Source: an uncultured Pseudomonadota bacterium (GTDB lineage: Bacteria > Pseudomonadota > Alphaproteobacteria > RF32 > CAG-239). From it: DNA of 11,987 nt. Below the pieces are notes generated by a model that saw only the letters and a program-made list of their open reading frames with translations, was not told where the DNA came from and made no database searches. Positions 1 through 7,208 of this stretch are shown piece by piece. Within the stretch, counting starts at the first letter, position 1. Each line of letters begins with the position of its first letter. The translations under genes and the position numbers were made by a program. Location: contig CASFLB010000030.1 in the NCBI GenBank assembly GCA_949295395.1, forward strand, positions 1 to 11,987. Direction: 5' to 3'.

Positions 1-1178
1 GCATTAACAAACCCCAAATACTGATAAGGAATTTCTGTTGGCGGAACCAACTCGGAAGCTTGAGCCGAAGAAATCAAAGAAGGCAGAACAAAAGCCGTCT
101 TTTTTTCCGCTGGAACAAGCGTCGTCACATCAAGAAAATCGCTGTTTAACTGAGCTTTAATAAACGGCAGTTTTTGAGTTAAATCAGCATTAACCTGTCC
201 GGTCAAAACATTTCCGTTTACGGTTAATTTATCGAGTGTCAAAGCAATTTTTTGAACCGTACCAGAAGCCCTACCCAGCAAAGAAACCTCCGGCGCTCCC
301 AAATTACCGTTTGGATTATAAATATCCAACGCCAAATCAAAGCTGATATTTCCATCAAGCACCCCATTAACCACCCCATTAGCGTTAACTTCGGCACCAT
401 AAGCGGCAACATCGGCCTTTACCGGAAAATTAGGAATTTCATTCAACAAATCGTTCAACGCACCGAGCTGAACCTCTCCCTTAATAGACTGATTATTATA
501 AAGGGCATCAAACGTCGCATTTATCGGTGCATCAAGACTATCCATCGACATTTCAAAACGATTCAACACCGCTGAAATAACGTCACCGGATTGCTGATTG
601 GCAAAAACCAACGAGCCATTCTCAATAAGCACATCATTGGCTGCAAATCCGGCCAAAGCCAAAGCTTGCGGTTTTTCCGCAATAACTTCAGCGGCCTTAT
701 CAGCTTTATCAGCACTAATAAAACCTGTTGCCACAGCCTGATCTTTCAAAAGAGCCAATTGTTGAGCCGAAGGCTTTTTAACATTCGAAAAATCCCAGTT
801 CGTGGCACCATCGGCAGCTATTTCCAAATTAATTTCAGGACGAATAATAGAGATATTATCAATTTGAACCTTACGCTCTAACAAGGGCAAAACCGCCAAG
901 GTAATTTCGATTTTTTCAACGCTGACCATCGTTTCGGTTGAGGCCCAAGGAGCATTGGCAAAAGTCACATCATTAAGCACCAGAGTTGGCACAAACGAGA
1001 TACCCAATTCGGCATTACCGTTAATAGCAAGTTTGCGTCCGAGCTGTTCTTCGGTAATTTGGGCAATAAGAGGTTTATACTTATTCAAATCAAACGTGCG
1101 TAAAAAGATATAGCCGCCGAGAATAATCAAAATCAGCAGAACCAAAATTATCTTAAAAAGAACTTTCACAAATCTCAT
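1..1178 (-). CDS. AsmA-family envelope protein, 3' end cut by the window edge
   Basis: This is an open reading frame of about 392 codons with no stop before the left edge, so the C-terminus lies outside the window. The start is ATG at 1178-1176. It opens with a short basic stretch (MRFVKVLFK) and one hydrophobic segment at about residues 8-27, as in inner-membrane-anchored AsmA proteins. Next comes the family's typical N-terminal domain: LRTFDLNKYKPLI, a QLGRKLAINGNAELG stretch, then ANAPWAS and later ATNWDF. AsmA-like proteins are inner-membrane-anchored periplasmic proteins linked to outer-membrane assembly and, for larger relatives, phospholipid transport. The start codon overlaps the rluC stop as ATGA, and a strong ribosome site (AAGGAG, 1187-1192) lies inside the end of rluC, so translation is probably coupled. 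Family assignment is firm. The exact subtype (AsmA or a YhjG/TamB-like relative) cannot be decided without the C-terminus. Confidence 0.85.
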   Translation of the reverse strand, partial: MRFVKVLFKIILVLLILIILGGYIFLRTFDLNKYKPLIAQITEEQLGRKLAINGNAELGISFVPTLVLNDVTFANAPWASTETMVSVEKIEITLAVLPLLERKVQIDNISIIRPEINLEIAADGATNWDFSNVKKPSAQQLALLKDQAVATGFISADKADKAAEVIAEKPQALALAGFAANDVLIENGSLVFANQQSGDVISAVLNRFEMSMDSLDAPINATFDALYNNQSIKGEVQLGALNDLLNEIPNFPVKADVAAYGAEVNANGVVNGVLDGNISFDLALDIYNPNGNLGAPEVSLLGRASGTVQKIALTLDKLTVNGNVLTGQVNADLTQKLPFIKAQLNSDFLDVTTLVPAEKKTAFVLPSLISSAQASELVPPTEIPYQYLGFVN

Positions 1179-2119
1179 TTAGCAAACTCCTTAACATTAA
1201 TACCGGCGGCATTGAGTGTTTCAATAAAATACGACGGCAACGATGCGGTTAATTCCATTTTCTTATTATATAAGGGCGAAAGATTAATTTTATATGCATG
1301 AAGATACAATTTATCACTCAAAAGCGAAAATTTTTTACGTTCACCGCCAAAATACTTATCATCACCGGCAATCGGACAACCGATAGATTCGAGATGAGCG
1401 CGAATTTGGTGCGTACGTCCCGTCAAAGGACAAGCTTCAATTAAAGAAAATTTTTGCCCGACAGAATCAATCACACGATACTGAGTTACAGCCGGTTTTC
1501 CATCATCAGAAATTGCAACCTTTTCCCCGACTTTAAGCAATTTATTTTTAATCTCACCTTGCGGTTGAGATGGCACCCCCAAGCAAAAAGCCAAATAAGT
1601 TTTTTGCAATTGATGCTCACGAAAAGCTTTGGTCAACAGCTCAGCATATTTTCTGTTTCGCGCCAACAGGAGCAAACCGCTGGTGTCTTTATCGATTCGA
1701 TGAACCAGCTTTGGCTTTTCTTCCGCCTCAAAAGTCAAGGCATCAAGCATACCATCAATATGGCGAGACGTATTTGTTCCTCCCTGCACAGCCAAACCGG
1801 AAGGCTTGTTAAGAACCAAAATATTCTTGTCTTTATAAATAACCAAAGACTGAATCAAAGCGGCATCTTTAGCCGAAACAAAATCTTTTTTAACAACCGC
1901 GGGACTTTTTTCGTCATCAAGCGGAGGAACGCGGATTTCTTGCCCGACAGCAAGCTTTAAAGAAGCCTCAGCACGTTGCCCGTCAACTTTAATCTGCTTA
2001 GTGCGCAAAAGTTTTTGAAACCTCCCCAAAGACAGCCCCGGATAATACTTCAAAAACCAGCGGTTTAGGCGCATTCCGTCATCACATGCCTTTACTTTAA
2101 TCAAAGAAACTCCGGCCAT
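1175..2119 (-). CDS. rluC: RluC/RluD-family 23S rRNA pseudouridine synthase
   Basis: The product has 314 residues, the usual length for this family. Residues 1-65 form an S4-like RNA-binding domain (MRLNRWFLKYYPGLS, then GRFQKLLRTKQIKVDG). The catalytic domain carries VHRIDKDTSGLLLLA at about 139-153, with the catalytic aspartate at about 143, and the second signature LTGRTHQIRAHL near 233-243. The enzyme isomerises specific uridines in large-subunit rRNA. The ATG at 2119 is preceded by AAGGAA at 2128-2133, eight bases upstream, which fixes the start. It lies 20 bp after rarA and overlaps asmA by 4 bp. The rarA-rluC order is a known alphaproteobacterial arrangement, often with crcB between them; crcB is absent here. 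Class is certain. RluC rather than RluD is inferred from the S4 domain and the rarA neighbourhood. Confidence 0.9.
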   Translation of the reverse strand: MAGVSLIKVKACDDGMRLNRWFLKYYPGLSLGRFQKLLRTKQIKVDGQRAEASLKLAVGQEIRVPPLDDEKSPAVVKKDFVSAKDAALIQSLVIYKDKNILVLNKPSGLAVQGGTNTSRHIDGMLDALTFEAEEKPKLVHRIDKDTSGLLLLARNRKYAELLTKAFREHQLQKTYLAFCLGVPSQPQGEIKNKLLKVGEKVAISDDGKPAVTQYRVIDSVGQKFSLIEACPLTGRTHQIRAHLESIGCPIAGDDKYFGGERKKFSLLSDKLYLHAYKINLSPLYNKKMELTASLPSYFIETLNAAGINVKEFAK

Positions 2120-2139
2120 AATATTCTTTCCTTTTCACC

Positions 2140-3483
2140 TTATGACTTATCTTCGCTACGTTCAGATTGTTTTTCTTTGCGCTTCTGCGCCTGCTTTTGA
2201 GCTCTCAATTTATCAAAATATTCGATTCTCTTCTTAATTTCGCGTTCATAACCGCGATCAACCGGAAAATACATTTTTTGACGCCGCATTCCATCCGGAA
2301 AATAATTTGCCCCCGAAAATCCATCTTCACAATCGGGATCATATTCATAACCTTCATTATAACCGAGTTGTTTCATAAGTTTGGTCGGTGCGTTAAGAAT
2401 ATGCTTAGGAGGCATAAGCGAACCGGTACGGCGCGCGGCATCTTTAGCCGCATACATCGCCTTATAAACCCCGACGGATTTCGGAGCGGTTGCCAAATAA
2501 GCCGCAAGTTGGAAAATGGCCAAATCGCCTTCGGGAGAACCCAAGCGATCATAAGTTTCCCAACAAGCAATGGCTTGCGTAATAGCATTAGGATCAGCCA
2601 AAGACACATCTTCCACAGCAAAACGCGTCATACGCCGCAAAAGATATTTTGGATCTTCGCCGCTAACAATCATTCGCGCCACCCAATAAAGCGCCGCGTC
2701 GACATCAGAACCACGGAGAGATTTATGCACGGCCGAAATCAGATTATAATGCCCATCGCGCCCTTTATCATAAACCGGCGCGCGAGAACGAATAATCTTC
2801 ATAATCATATCTTTGTCAAACACCTCACCGGCTTTAGCATAATTCCAAACCGATTCGGCCAAGTTAAGGATATAGCGCCCATCGCCATCGGCCACAGACT
2901 TCATAAAAGAACGCGCCTCTTCATCAACCGGCAAAGGCTTGCCCATTTCTTTTTCAGCACGTTGAAGCAAAATCTCAAATTCAGCCTCTTCCAAACGGTT
3001 CAAAACAAAGACCTGACACCGTGAGAGCAAAGCGGCATTCAGCTCAAAAGACGGATTCTCGGTTGTTGCACCGACAAGAATGATTGTGCCGTCTTCAACA
3101 TAAGGCAAAAATCCATCTTGCTGAGACTTGTTAAAACGATGAATTTCATCGACAAACAACAGCGTCCCTTTACCTTGATTCGCCCGACGTTCTTGAGCAT
3201 ATTGAAACACACGTTTCAAATCGGCCACCCCCGAGAACACCGCCGAAATTTGTTCGAAATACAGATTTGTATGCTCAGCAATCAAACGAGCAATCGTCGT
3301 TTTTCCGCACCCCGGAGGCCCCCACAGAATAAAAGAGGAAATTTTTCCCGAACGCACCATTCGCCCAAGGGGAGCATCATCACCAATCACCTGATCTTGA
3401 CCAACCACCTCGGACAAAGTTTGAGGCCTGAGTCGATCAGCCAAAGGTCTTTTAATATTACTCGAAAACAGCGTATCTTCCAT
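2140..3483 (-). CDS. rarA: RarA (MgsA) AAA+ replication-associated recombination protein
   Basis: This AAA+ ATPase, related to clamp loaders, acts at stalled replication forks. Counting from the ATG at 3483, the protein has 447 residues. It starts with PLADRLRPQTLSEVVGQDQ and carries Walker A GPPGCGKT at about 55-62. Walker B LLFVDEIHRFN lies at about 108-118, sensor 1 GATTENPSFE at about 138-147, and the LLSR arginine finger near 155. The C-terminal part holds the conserved PPKHILNAPTKLMKQLGY and GANYFPDGM stretches, and the tail is basic and charged. A GTG two codons upstream (3489) is an alternative start; the ATG gives the usual MED-type N-terminus. The ribosome site is weak (GCGGATGA). 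The gene begins 19 bp after the coupling ATPase stop, so it is likely read from that gene's promoter. Full length, with all key residues present. Confidence 0.95.
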   Translation of the reverse strand: MEDTLFSSNIKRPLADRLRPQTLSEVVGQDQVIGDDAPLGRMVRSGKISSFILWGPPGCGKTTIARLIAEHTNLYFEQISAVFSGVADLKRVFQYAQERRANQGKGTLLFVDEIHRFNKSQQDGFLPYVEDGTIILVGATTENPSFELNAALLSRCQVFVLNRLEEAEFEILLQRAEKEMGKPLPVDEEARSFMKSVADGDGRYILNLAESVWNYAKAGEVFDKDMIMKIIRSRAPVYDKGRDGHYNLISAVHKSLRGSDVDAALYWVARMIVSGEDPKYLLRRMTRFAVEDVSLADPNAITQAIACWETYDRLGSPEGDLAIFQLAAYLATAPKSVGVYKAMYAAKDAARRTGSLMPPKHILNAPTKLMKQLGYNEGYEYDPDCEDGFSGANYFPDGMRRQKMYFPVDRGYEREIKKRIEYFDKLRAQKQAQKRKEKQSERSEDKS

Positions 3484-3502
3484 AATCACGTCATCCGCAA
3501 TA

Positions 3503-5812
3503 TCAACAATTTTTCAACAAACCGACATCTTCCTCATTTTGCACGGCAAACGCTCCTTCGTCCATCCACCAGTCATCATCGCTACCGCTAGCCTGAGCCA
3601 AAACCACAGGCTCCGCCTTTGAAAAATGGGTATTATCATTTTCAGGAGAAGGCACATGAGAAAACATTTTTTGATTTTCTGAATGAGAAACGGTTTTAAC
3701 ACGCGAGGCAACAACACGGGCCTTTTGAGCCTGTTCAAGAACATAAGCCGACGAGGGCACTCGCACATCTTGCTCATCGCGTCGACTAACCCATGCCGCC
3801 GGAAGAGAAAGCGGAGCTTTTTTCTGAGATAAAAGATTAAATCGAGCATCTAGATTGAAACGTTCAGCATCAACCTTCACCGGCAGATTATAAAATCCGG
3901 ACACCAAGAGCAGATGCTGACCGTTTGTAATTTTTTTGTTTTCACGAAAGTTAAGCAAATCATCAGCAATTTTACGATAATAAAAGGCATCGGCCACACC
4001 ATGCTTAACCTTTGAAAACGCACGGGTTTTAAAGGCCGGAATTTGTAAAGTTTTAGCCCCAAACACCGCCAAAGCACGAAATTGCCGACTTAACGCCACA
4101 TTATCCTGAGCAAACAACAATTTATAAGAACAGCAAGACAGCATATTTTCAATCCAAGCTTTTCCATAAATTTCGCTAATTGACTTAAGCCCTTGCGTAA
4201 GCAACAACAAGCTGATATTGCTTTCGAAACCAAAGGAAAGAGCATTTTCAAGAGACTCAAATTTCGGCAGTTTATCCAAATCATCAAAAACGACCAACAT
4301 TTGCGTTTGAGGAAAAGACTTATGTTTTTCCATATTTCGCGACAAGAGCATATCGAGCATAAGGCGCGACATAAATGCCGATTGAGGATTATCAGCGGCC
4401 AAATAAAAAGTCGAAAGCCGCCATTCACCGGAATTTTTATCCTTAAAACCGCGAGCATTTTTAAGACAAACATCACTAACAGACGTCCGCTCGCGAATAT
4501 TCTGATGCTGAAAAATTTCAAAAGCCGCAACCAATTTAACCAACAAAGCGGCTTTAAGCTCCGCCTCCAAATGAATTAACTCGGCAAACATAGTCTCCAA
4601 ACGGTTATCATACCCAAAGAACAAAGCCTCTTTTTGCAAATTCTGGAAAAATTCACCGACAACATCTTGTTCAGGATTCTCATTTTTTTTCAAAGCCAAG
4701 ATTTGCAAAACATCAGCAATCATAGCCAAGCAAAGCTCTTTTCCCTTCCAAGCATCTGGCACACCGGTCCAACATCCTACCGGCAAATAATTATCAACGG
4801 TAACATCGCCGTTTTTAAGCTCCTGAACAGCTTTCTGAGCCACATTTGATGGCATCGCCGAATAATAACTCTGCAAAACGGAACAATCTTCATCAGAAAA
4901 AGCACCATTATCCATCAAACGGCTCAAAAGATAGTCGTTAACGCAAGCGTGCTGAAATTTAGCGGCGAAAAAATTAAACAACGTATCAATAGTACCCAGC
5001 AATAAAGCATCTAAGGTTTTATCCGCCGAAGGCACCACAAAATGAACGGCCAATTTTCTCAAATAGAGAGCTCGTTTAGGATTTTTATCAGGCAAATCTC
5101 GCGACGACAACGGATTCCACCTTGGCCAAAACTCACCTTGAGCAGGGTTATCCGTTTTTTTCCAGTCAAAGCAAAAAACAGACCCTTGAGCACTTCGATG
5201 ACCGGAAGTATAACGAAGAAGATCTCCGGTCGTATCAACAGCCACAACGCTGGCTCGATTCGCCATCAAAATCGACGGAACGGCTACAGTCGATGTTTTG
5301 CCCAGCCCGTCACCGCCCCAAACAAAGGACGCGCTAGCTTTATCTGGAGAAAGGATTCGCCCGTTAAAGCGCCCCAAAAAGACCACCTGGCCGTTACTAA
5401 TCGACATATAACGCACATCATCGGCCTGAGCAAAGCGATTATGAAGACGATACCACAAATTAAAAGAACTTTGAGAGGACATATAAGCCCGAAATAAAAT
5501 AAACAAGAAAAGCACAGGCACCAAAAGCGGAATATAAAGCGTCAATTTTGGTTCCGAAGCTTTCCAAAAAGCAGAAATCCAAAGTCCATAAGCATCAAAC
5601 ACCGCAGAAGGATTATCACGAACCGAGAGCAAAAACTGATAAATTTTATGCGTATTTTTTGTAGAAAAGCCATATTCGGCATATTGATAAACAATAAGGA
5701 CAAACAGTTCCGCAATCCAAAAATACACCACAGAGCAAAAAGCAAGAAAAAGAGCTTTTGCCCACCACGACCACTTTCTGGCATTTATGCGTTTTTGATA
5801 CAAATTTTCCAT
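3503..5812 (-). CDS. VirD4/TraG-like type IV secretion coupling ATPase, apparently orphan
   Basis: The predicted protein has 769 residues. Two membrane segments lie near the N-terminus (about 17-42 and 91-109) with a short periplasmic loop between them, the layout of type IV coupling proteins. The cytoplasmic part has Walker A GGDGLGKTS (about 166-174), then AVDTTGDLL, the FCFDWKK and RWNPLS stretches (about 214-236), and a helical insert at about 265-450. A Walker B-like MLVVFDDLDKL follows (505-514), then SLLLLTQGLKSISEIYG (534-550), matching the family's glutamine motif before YG. The usual Walker B Asp-Glu is Asp-Asp here. The last 110 residues are low in motifs and end in an acidic tail. 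The ATG at 5812 is chosen because AAGGA sits just upstream; a TTG at 5830 would fall at the predicted transcription start. These ATPases recruit DNA or protein substrates to a secretion channel. No relaxase or other secretion gene is in view. The family is likely, the substrate unknown. Confidence 0.8.
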   Translation of the reverse strand: MENLYQKRINARKWSWWAKALFLAFCSVVYFWIAELFVLIVYQYAEYGFSTKNTHKIYQFLLSVRDNPSAVFDAYGLWISAFWKASEPKLTLYIPLLVPVLFLFILFRAYMSSQSSFNLWYRLHNRFAQADDVRYMSISNGQVVFLGRFNGRILSPDKASASFVWGGDGLGKTSTVAVPSILMANRASVVAVDTTGDLLRYTSGHRSAQGSVFCFDWKKTDNPAQGEFWPRWNPLSSRDLPDKNPKRALYLRKLAVHFVVPSADKTLDALLLGTIDTLFNFFAAKFQHACVNDYLLSRLMDNGAFSDEDCSVLQSYYSAMPSNVAQKAVQELKNGDVTVDNYLPVGCWTGVPDAWKGKELCLAMIADVLQILALKKNENPEQDVVGEFFQNLQKEALFFGYDNRLETMFAELIHLEAELKAALLVKLVAAFEIFQHQNIRERTSVSDVCLKNARGFKDKNSGEWRLSTFYLAADNPQSAFMSRLMLDMLLSRNMEKHKSFPQTQMLVVFDDLDKLPKFESLENALSFGFESNISLLLLTQGLKSISEIYGKAWIENMLSCCSYKLLFAQDNVALSRQFRALAVFGAKTLQIPAFKTRAFSKVKHGVADAFYYRKIADDLLNFRENKKITNGQHLLLVSGFYNLPVKVDAERFNLDARFNLLSQKKAPLSLPAAWVSRRDEQDVRVPSSAYVLEQAQKARVVASRVKTVSHSENQKMFSHVPSPENDNTHFSKAEPVVLAQASGSDDDWWMDEGAFAVQNEEDVGLLKNC

Positions 5813-5835
5813 TTTTATCCTTGTAAACAAAGACC

Positions 5836-5864
5836 ATAATACTCAAAACGCAAAAAAATTTCAA
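5836..5864 (-). promoter_or_regulatory. Sigma-70-like promoter of the coupling ATPase gene
   Basis: On the minus strand TTGAAA (5859-5864) and TATTAT (5836-5841) are separated by exactly 17 bp. Each hexamer matches consensus at 5 of 6 positions. Transcription would start near 5829, about 17 bases before the ATG at 5812, leaving room for the AAGGA ribosome site. It could drive the coupling ATPase, rarA, rluC and asmA together. Inferred from sequence only. Confidence 0.6.
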
Positions 5865-5900
5865 GAGAGATTAAAGTGCAATACCGCAAGAAAATGAAGC

Positions 5901-7139
5901 CTAACGCTCCATAGAGCCTCTTCCGCGAACAAGAGTTAAATCGATATCAAGATTTTTATGATGTTCTTCTTTCGCCAAAGCTTGTTGACGCTCTTTTCTA
6001 GCCTCCAAAACAGCCTGACGATTCTTCTCAATATTTTCAAGAACTTTTTCTTTATCAATTTCCGCCTGTGATTTTCCTTCAGAATCATTAGGTTCTTGGG
6101 AGTCATGTTCTTTAAGTTGAGGTTTATCCGTCCGATGACGAAAAACCTTGCGACCGGTTTTAATTAAGGATTCAATCGACAAGCCTCTATCCTTCGAAAC
6201 ATCCCAAACACCGATTTCTCGATCATTAAAGAAAAAATCCGACCAATCGATTCCGCCCGACGATTTTGAGCGTTCTTTATCTCGAGGAGGAAAGAGCTGC
6301 ATTAACTCTTGCTGTGTTGGCGGATGCCCCAAAGCTTGAGCAATTTGCTGCGGCGTAATAACACATTCGCTAAGATTAACACCGATAAGACTAACTCCGG
6401 TAAAATCAATACCGGTAAAGTCGGCACCGCGCAAATCACATTTTGATAAATCGATTCGCGTCAAATCCAAAAGTCGCAAATTCAAAAGCGCAAAATTAAG
6501 TTTATGAGGAAAATATTTAGCCAAATATTCAATTAAAGCCTGCAAATCCTCCAAAGACAAATCATTGGGGTTAATATCAGATAAATCAGCCTGATCTAAA
6601 TCGGCACCGTTAAATTTAACATTATCGAGCTTCGAATGGGCGAATTTTGTTCCACGAAGGATAGCACCGGACAAATCAACCCCCTCAAGATTAGCATTTG
6701 AAAAATCAGCTCCGGACAAATCCGCTCCCGAAAAATCAATATTTTTGAGGCTGACACCGCTAAAATCAGCATTAATTAAAGAAGCTCCGCGAAAACTCTG
6801 GCTCTCAAGTGTTTGCCCAACGAAAGAAGCATTTTCCAAGACCTGTCCATCAAAAACCGCCGAACGAGAAGAATTTTCAACCTGAAGAGCCATTTTTTCC
6901 TCTTCAAAAACCAACTCATTTTCTTCCGAAGGAACGGAAGCTTGAGGCTCCTCAATTTCGGGAAGGTCATTATGATTGGAAAGGGAATTGTCTGCCAAAG
7001 AAATTTTATGTTTTTTATCCTCAGCGGATAACATTTGGTCGATAGCCTCATTAAGCCAATCTTCATCAAAATCGACTTCATCATCACGCAAGGTCGAAAC
7101 AGCACGCCAGCGAACGATATCATTATCAGCATCAACCAT
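5901..7139 (-). CDS. Pentapeptide-repeat protein with acidic N-terminus and charged helical C-terminus
   Basis: Counting from the ATG at 7139, the product has 412 residues and no signal peptide or membrane segment. The N-terminal 90 residues are acidic and low in complexity. Pentapeptide repeats of the A(D/N)LXX type occupy about 93-188, for example ADFSGVSLKNIDFSGADLSG. A helical break at about 193-215 interrupts them, and a second block runs at about 221-258 (LRLLDLTRIDLSKCDLRGAD). After ITPQQIAQALG comes a 150-residue tail with a charged, probably coiled-coil helix at about 358-395. Such repeats fold into a four-sided beta helix and usually act as protein-binding surfaces; some mimic DNA. 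A TTG at 7145 is less likely because the ribosome-site-like GTGGG lies too close to it. It sits between the lipoprotein and coupling ATPase genes on the same strand, so a shared role is possible. Specific function unknown. Confidence 0.8.
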   Translation of the reverse strand: MVDADNDIVRWRAVSTLRDDEVDFDEDWLNEAIDQMLSAEDKKHKISLADNSLSNHNDLPEIEEPQASVPSEENELVFEEEKMALQVENSSRSAVFDGQVLENASFVGQTLESQSFRGASLINADFSGVSLKNIDFSGADLSGADFSNANLEGVDLSGAILRGTKFAHSKLDNVKFNGADLDQADLSDINPNDLSLEDLQALIEYLAKYFPHKLNFALLNLRLLDLTRIDLSKCDLRGADFTGIDFTGVSLIGVNLSECVITPQQIAQALGHPPTQQELMQLFPPRDKERSKSSGGIDWSDFFFNDREIGVWDVSKDRGLSIESLIKTGRKVFRHRTDKPQLKEHDSQEPNDSEGKSQAEIDKEKVLENIEKNRQAVLEARKERQQALAKEEHHKNLDIDLTLVRGRGSMER

Positions 7140-7157
7140 AGTCAACCCACAAAAAAC

Positions 7158-7186
7158 AATATAAACTAGAGTCTATAATAAGGCAA
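7158..7186 (-). promoter_or_regulatory. Candidate sigma-70-like promoter of the pentapeptide-repeat gene
   Basis: On the minus strand TTGCCT (7181-7186) and TATATT (7158-7163) are 17 bp apart, matching consensus at 4 and 5 of 6 positions. The site lies in the 69-bp gap between the lipoprotein stop and the ATG at 7139. The gene may therefore be transcribed on its own as well as by read-through. No terminator hairpin was seen in the gap. Confidence 0.5.
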
Positions 7187-7208
7187 AAACCACAATTTTA
7201 CAAACATT

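Noticed and set aside
252..881. Two plus-strand open frames (252-575 and 591-881)
   Set aside because: They are antisense to the AsmA-family gene, which runs open across the whole region with recognisable family sequence.
2167..3024. A 285-codon open frame on the plus strand
   Set aside because: It lies wholly antisense to rarA, whose motifs are unmistakable, and its translation shows no family features. It is a shadow frame.
5813..5900. A possible terminator between the pentapeptide gene and the coupling ATPase
   Set aside because: No stable hairpin followed by a T-run was found on the minus strand; only the promoter is supported.
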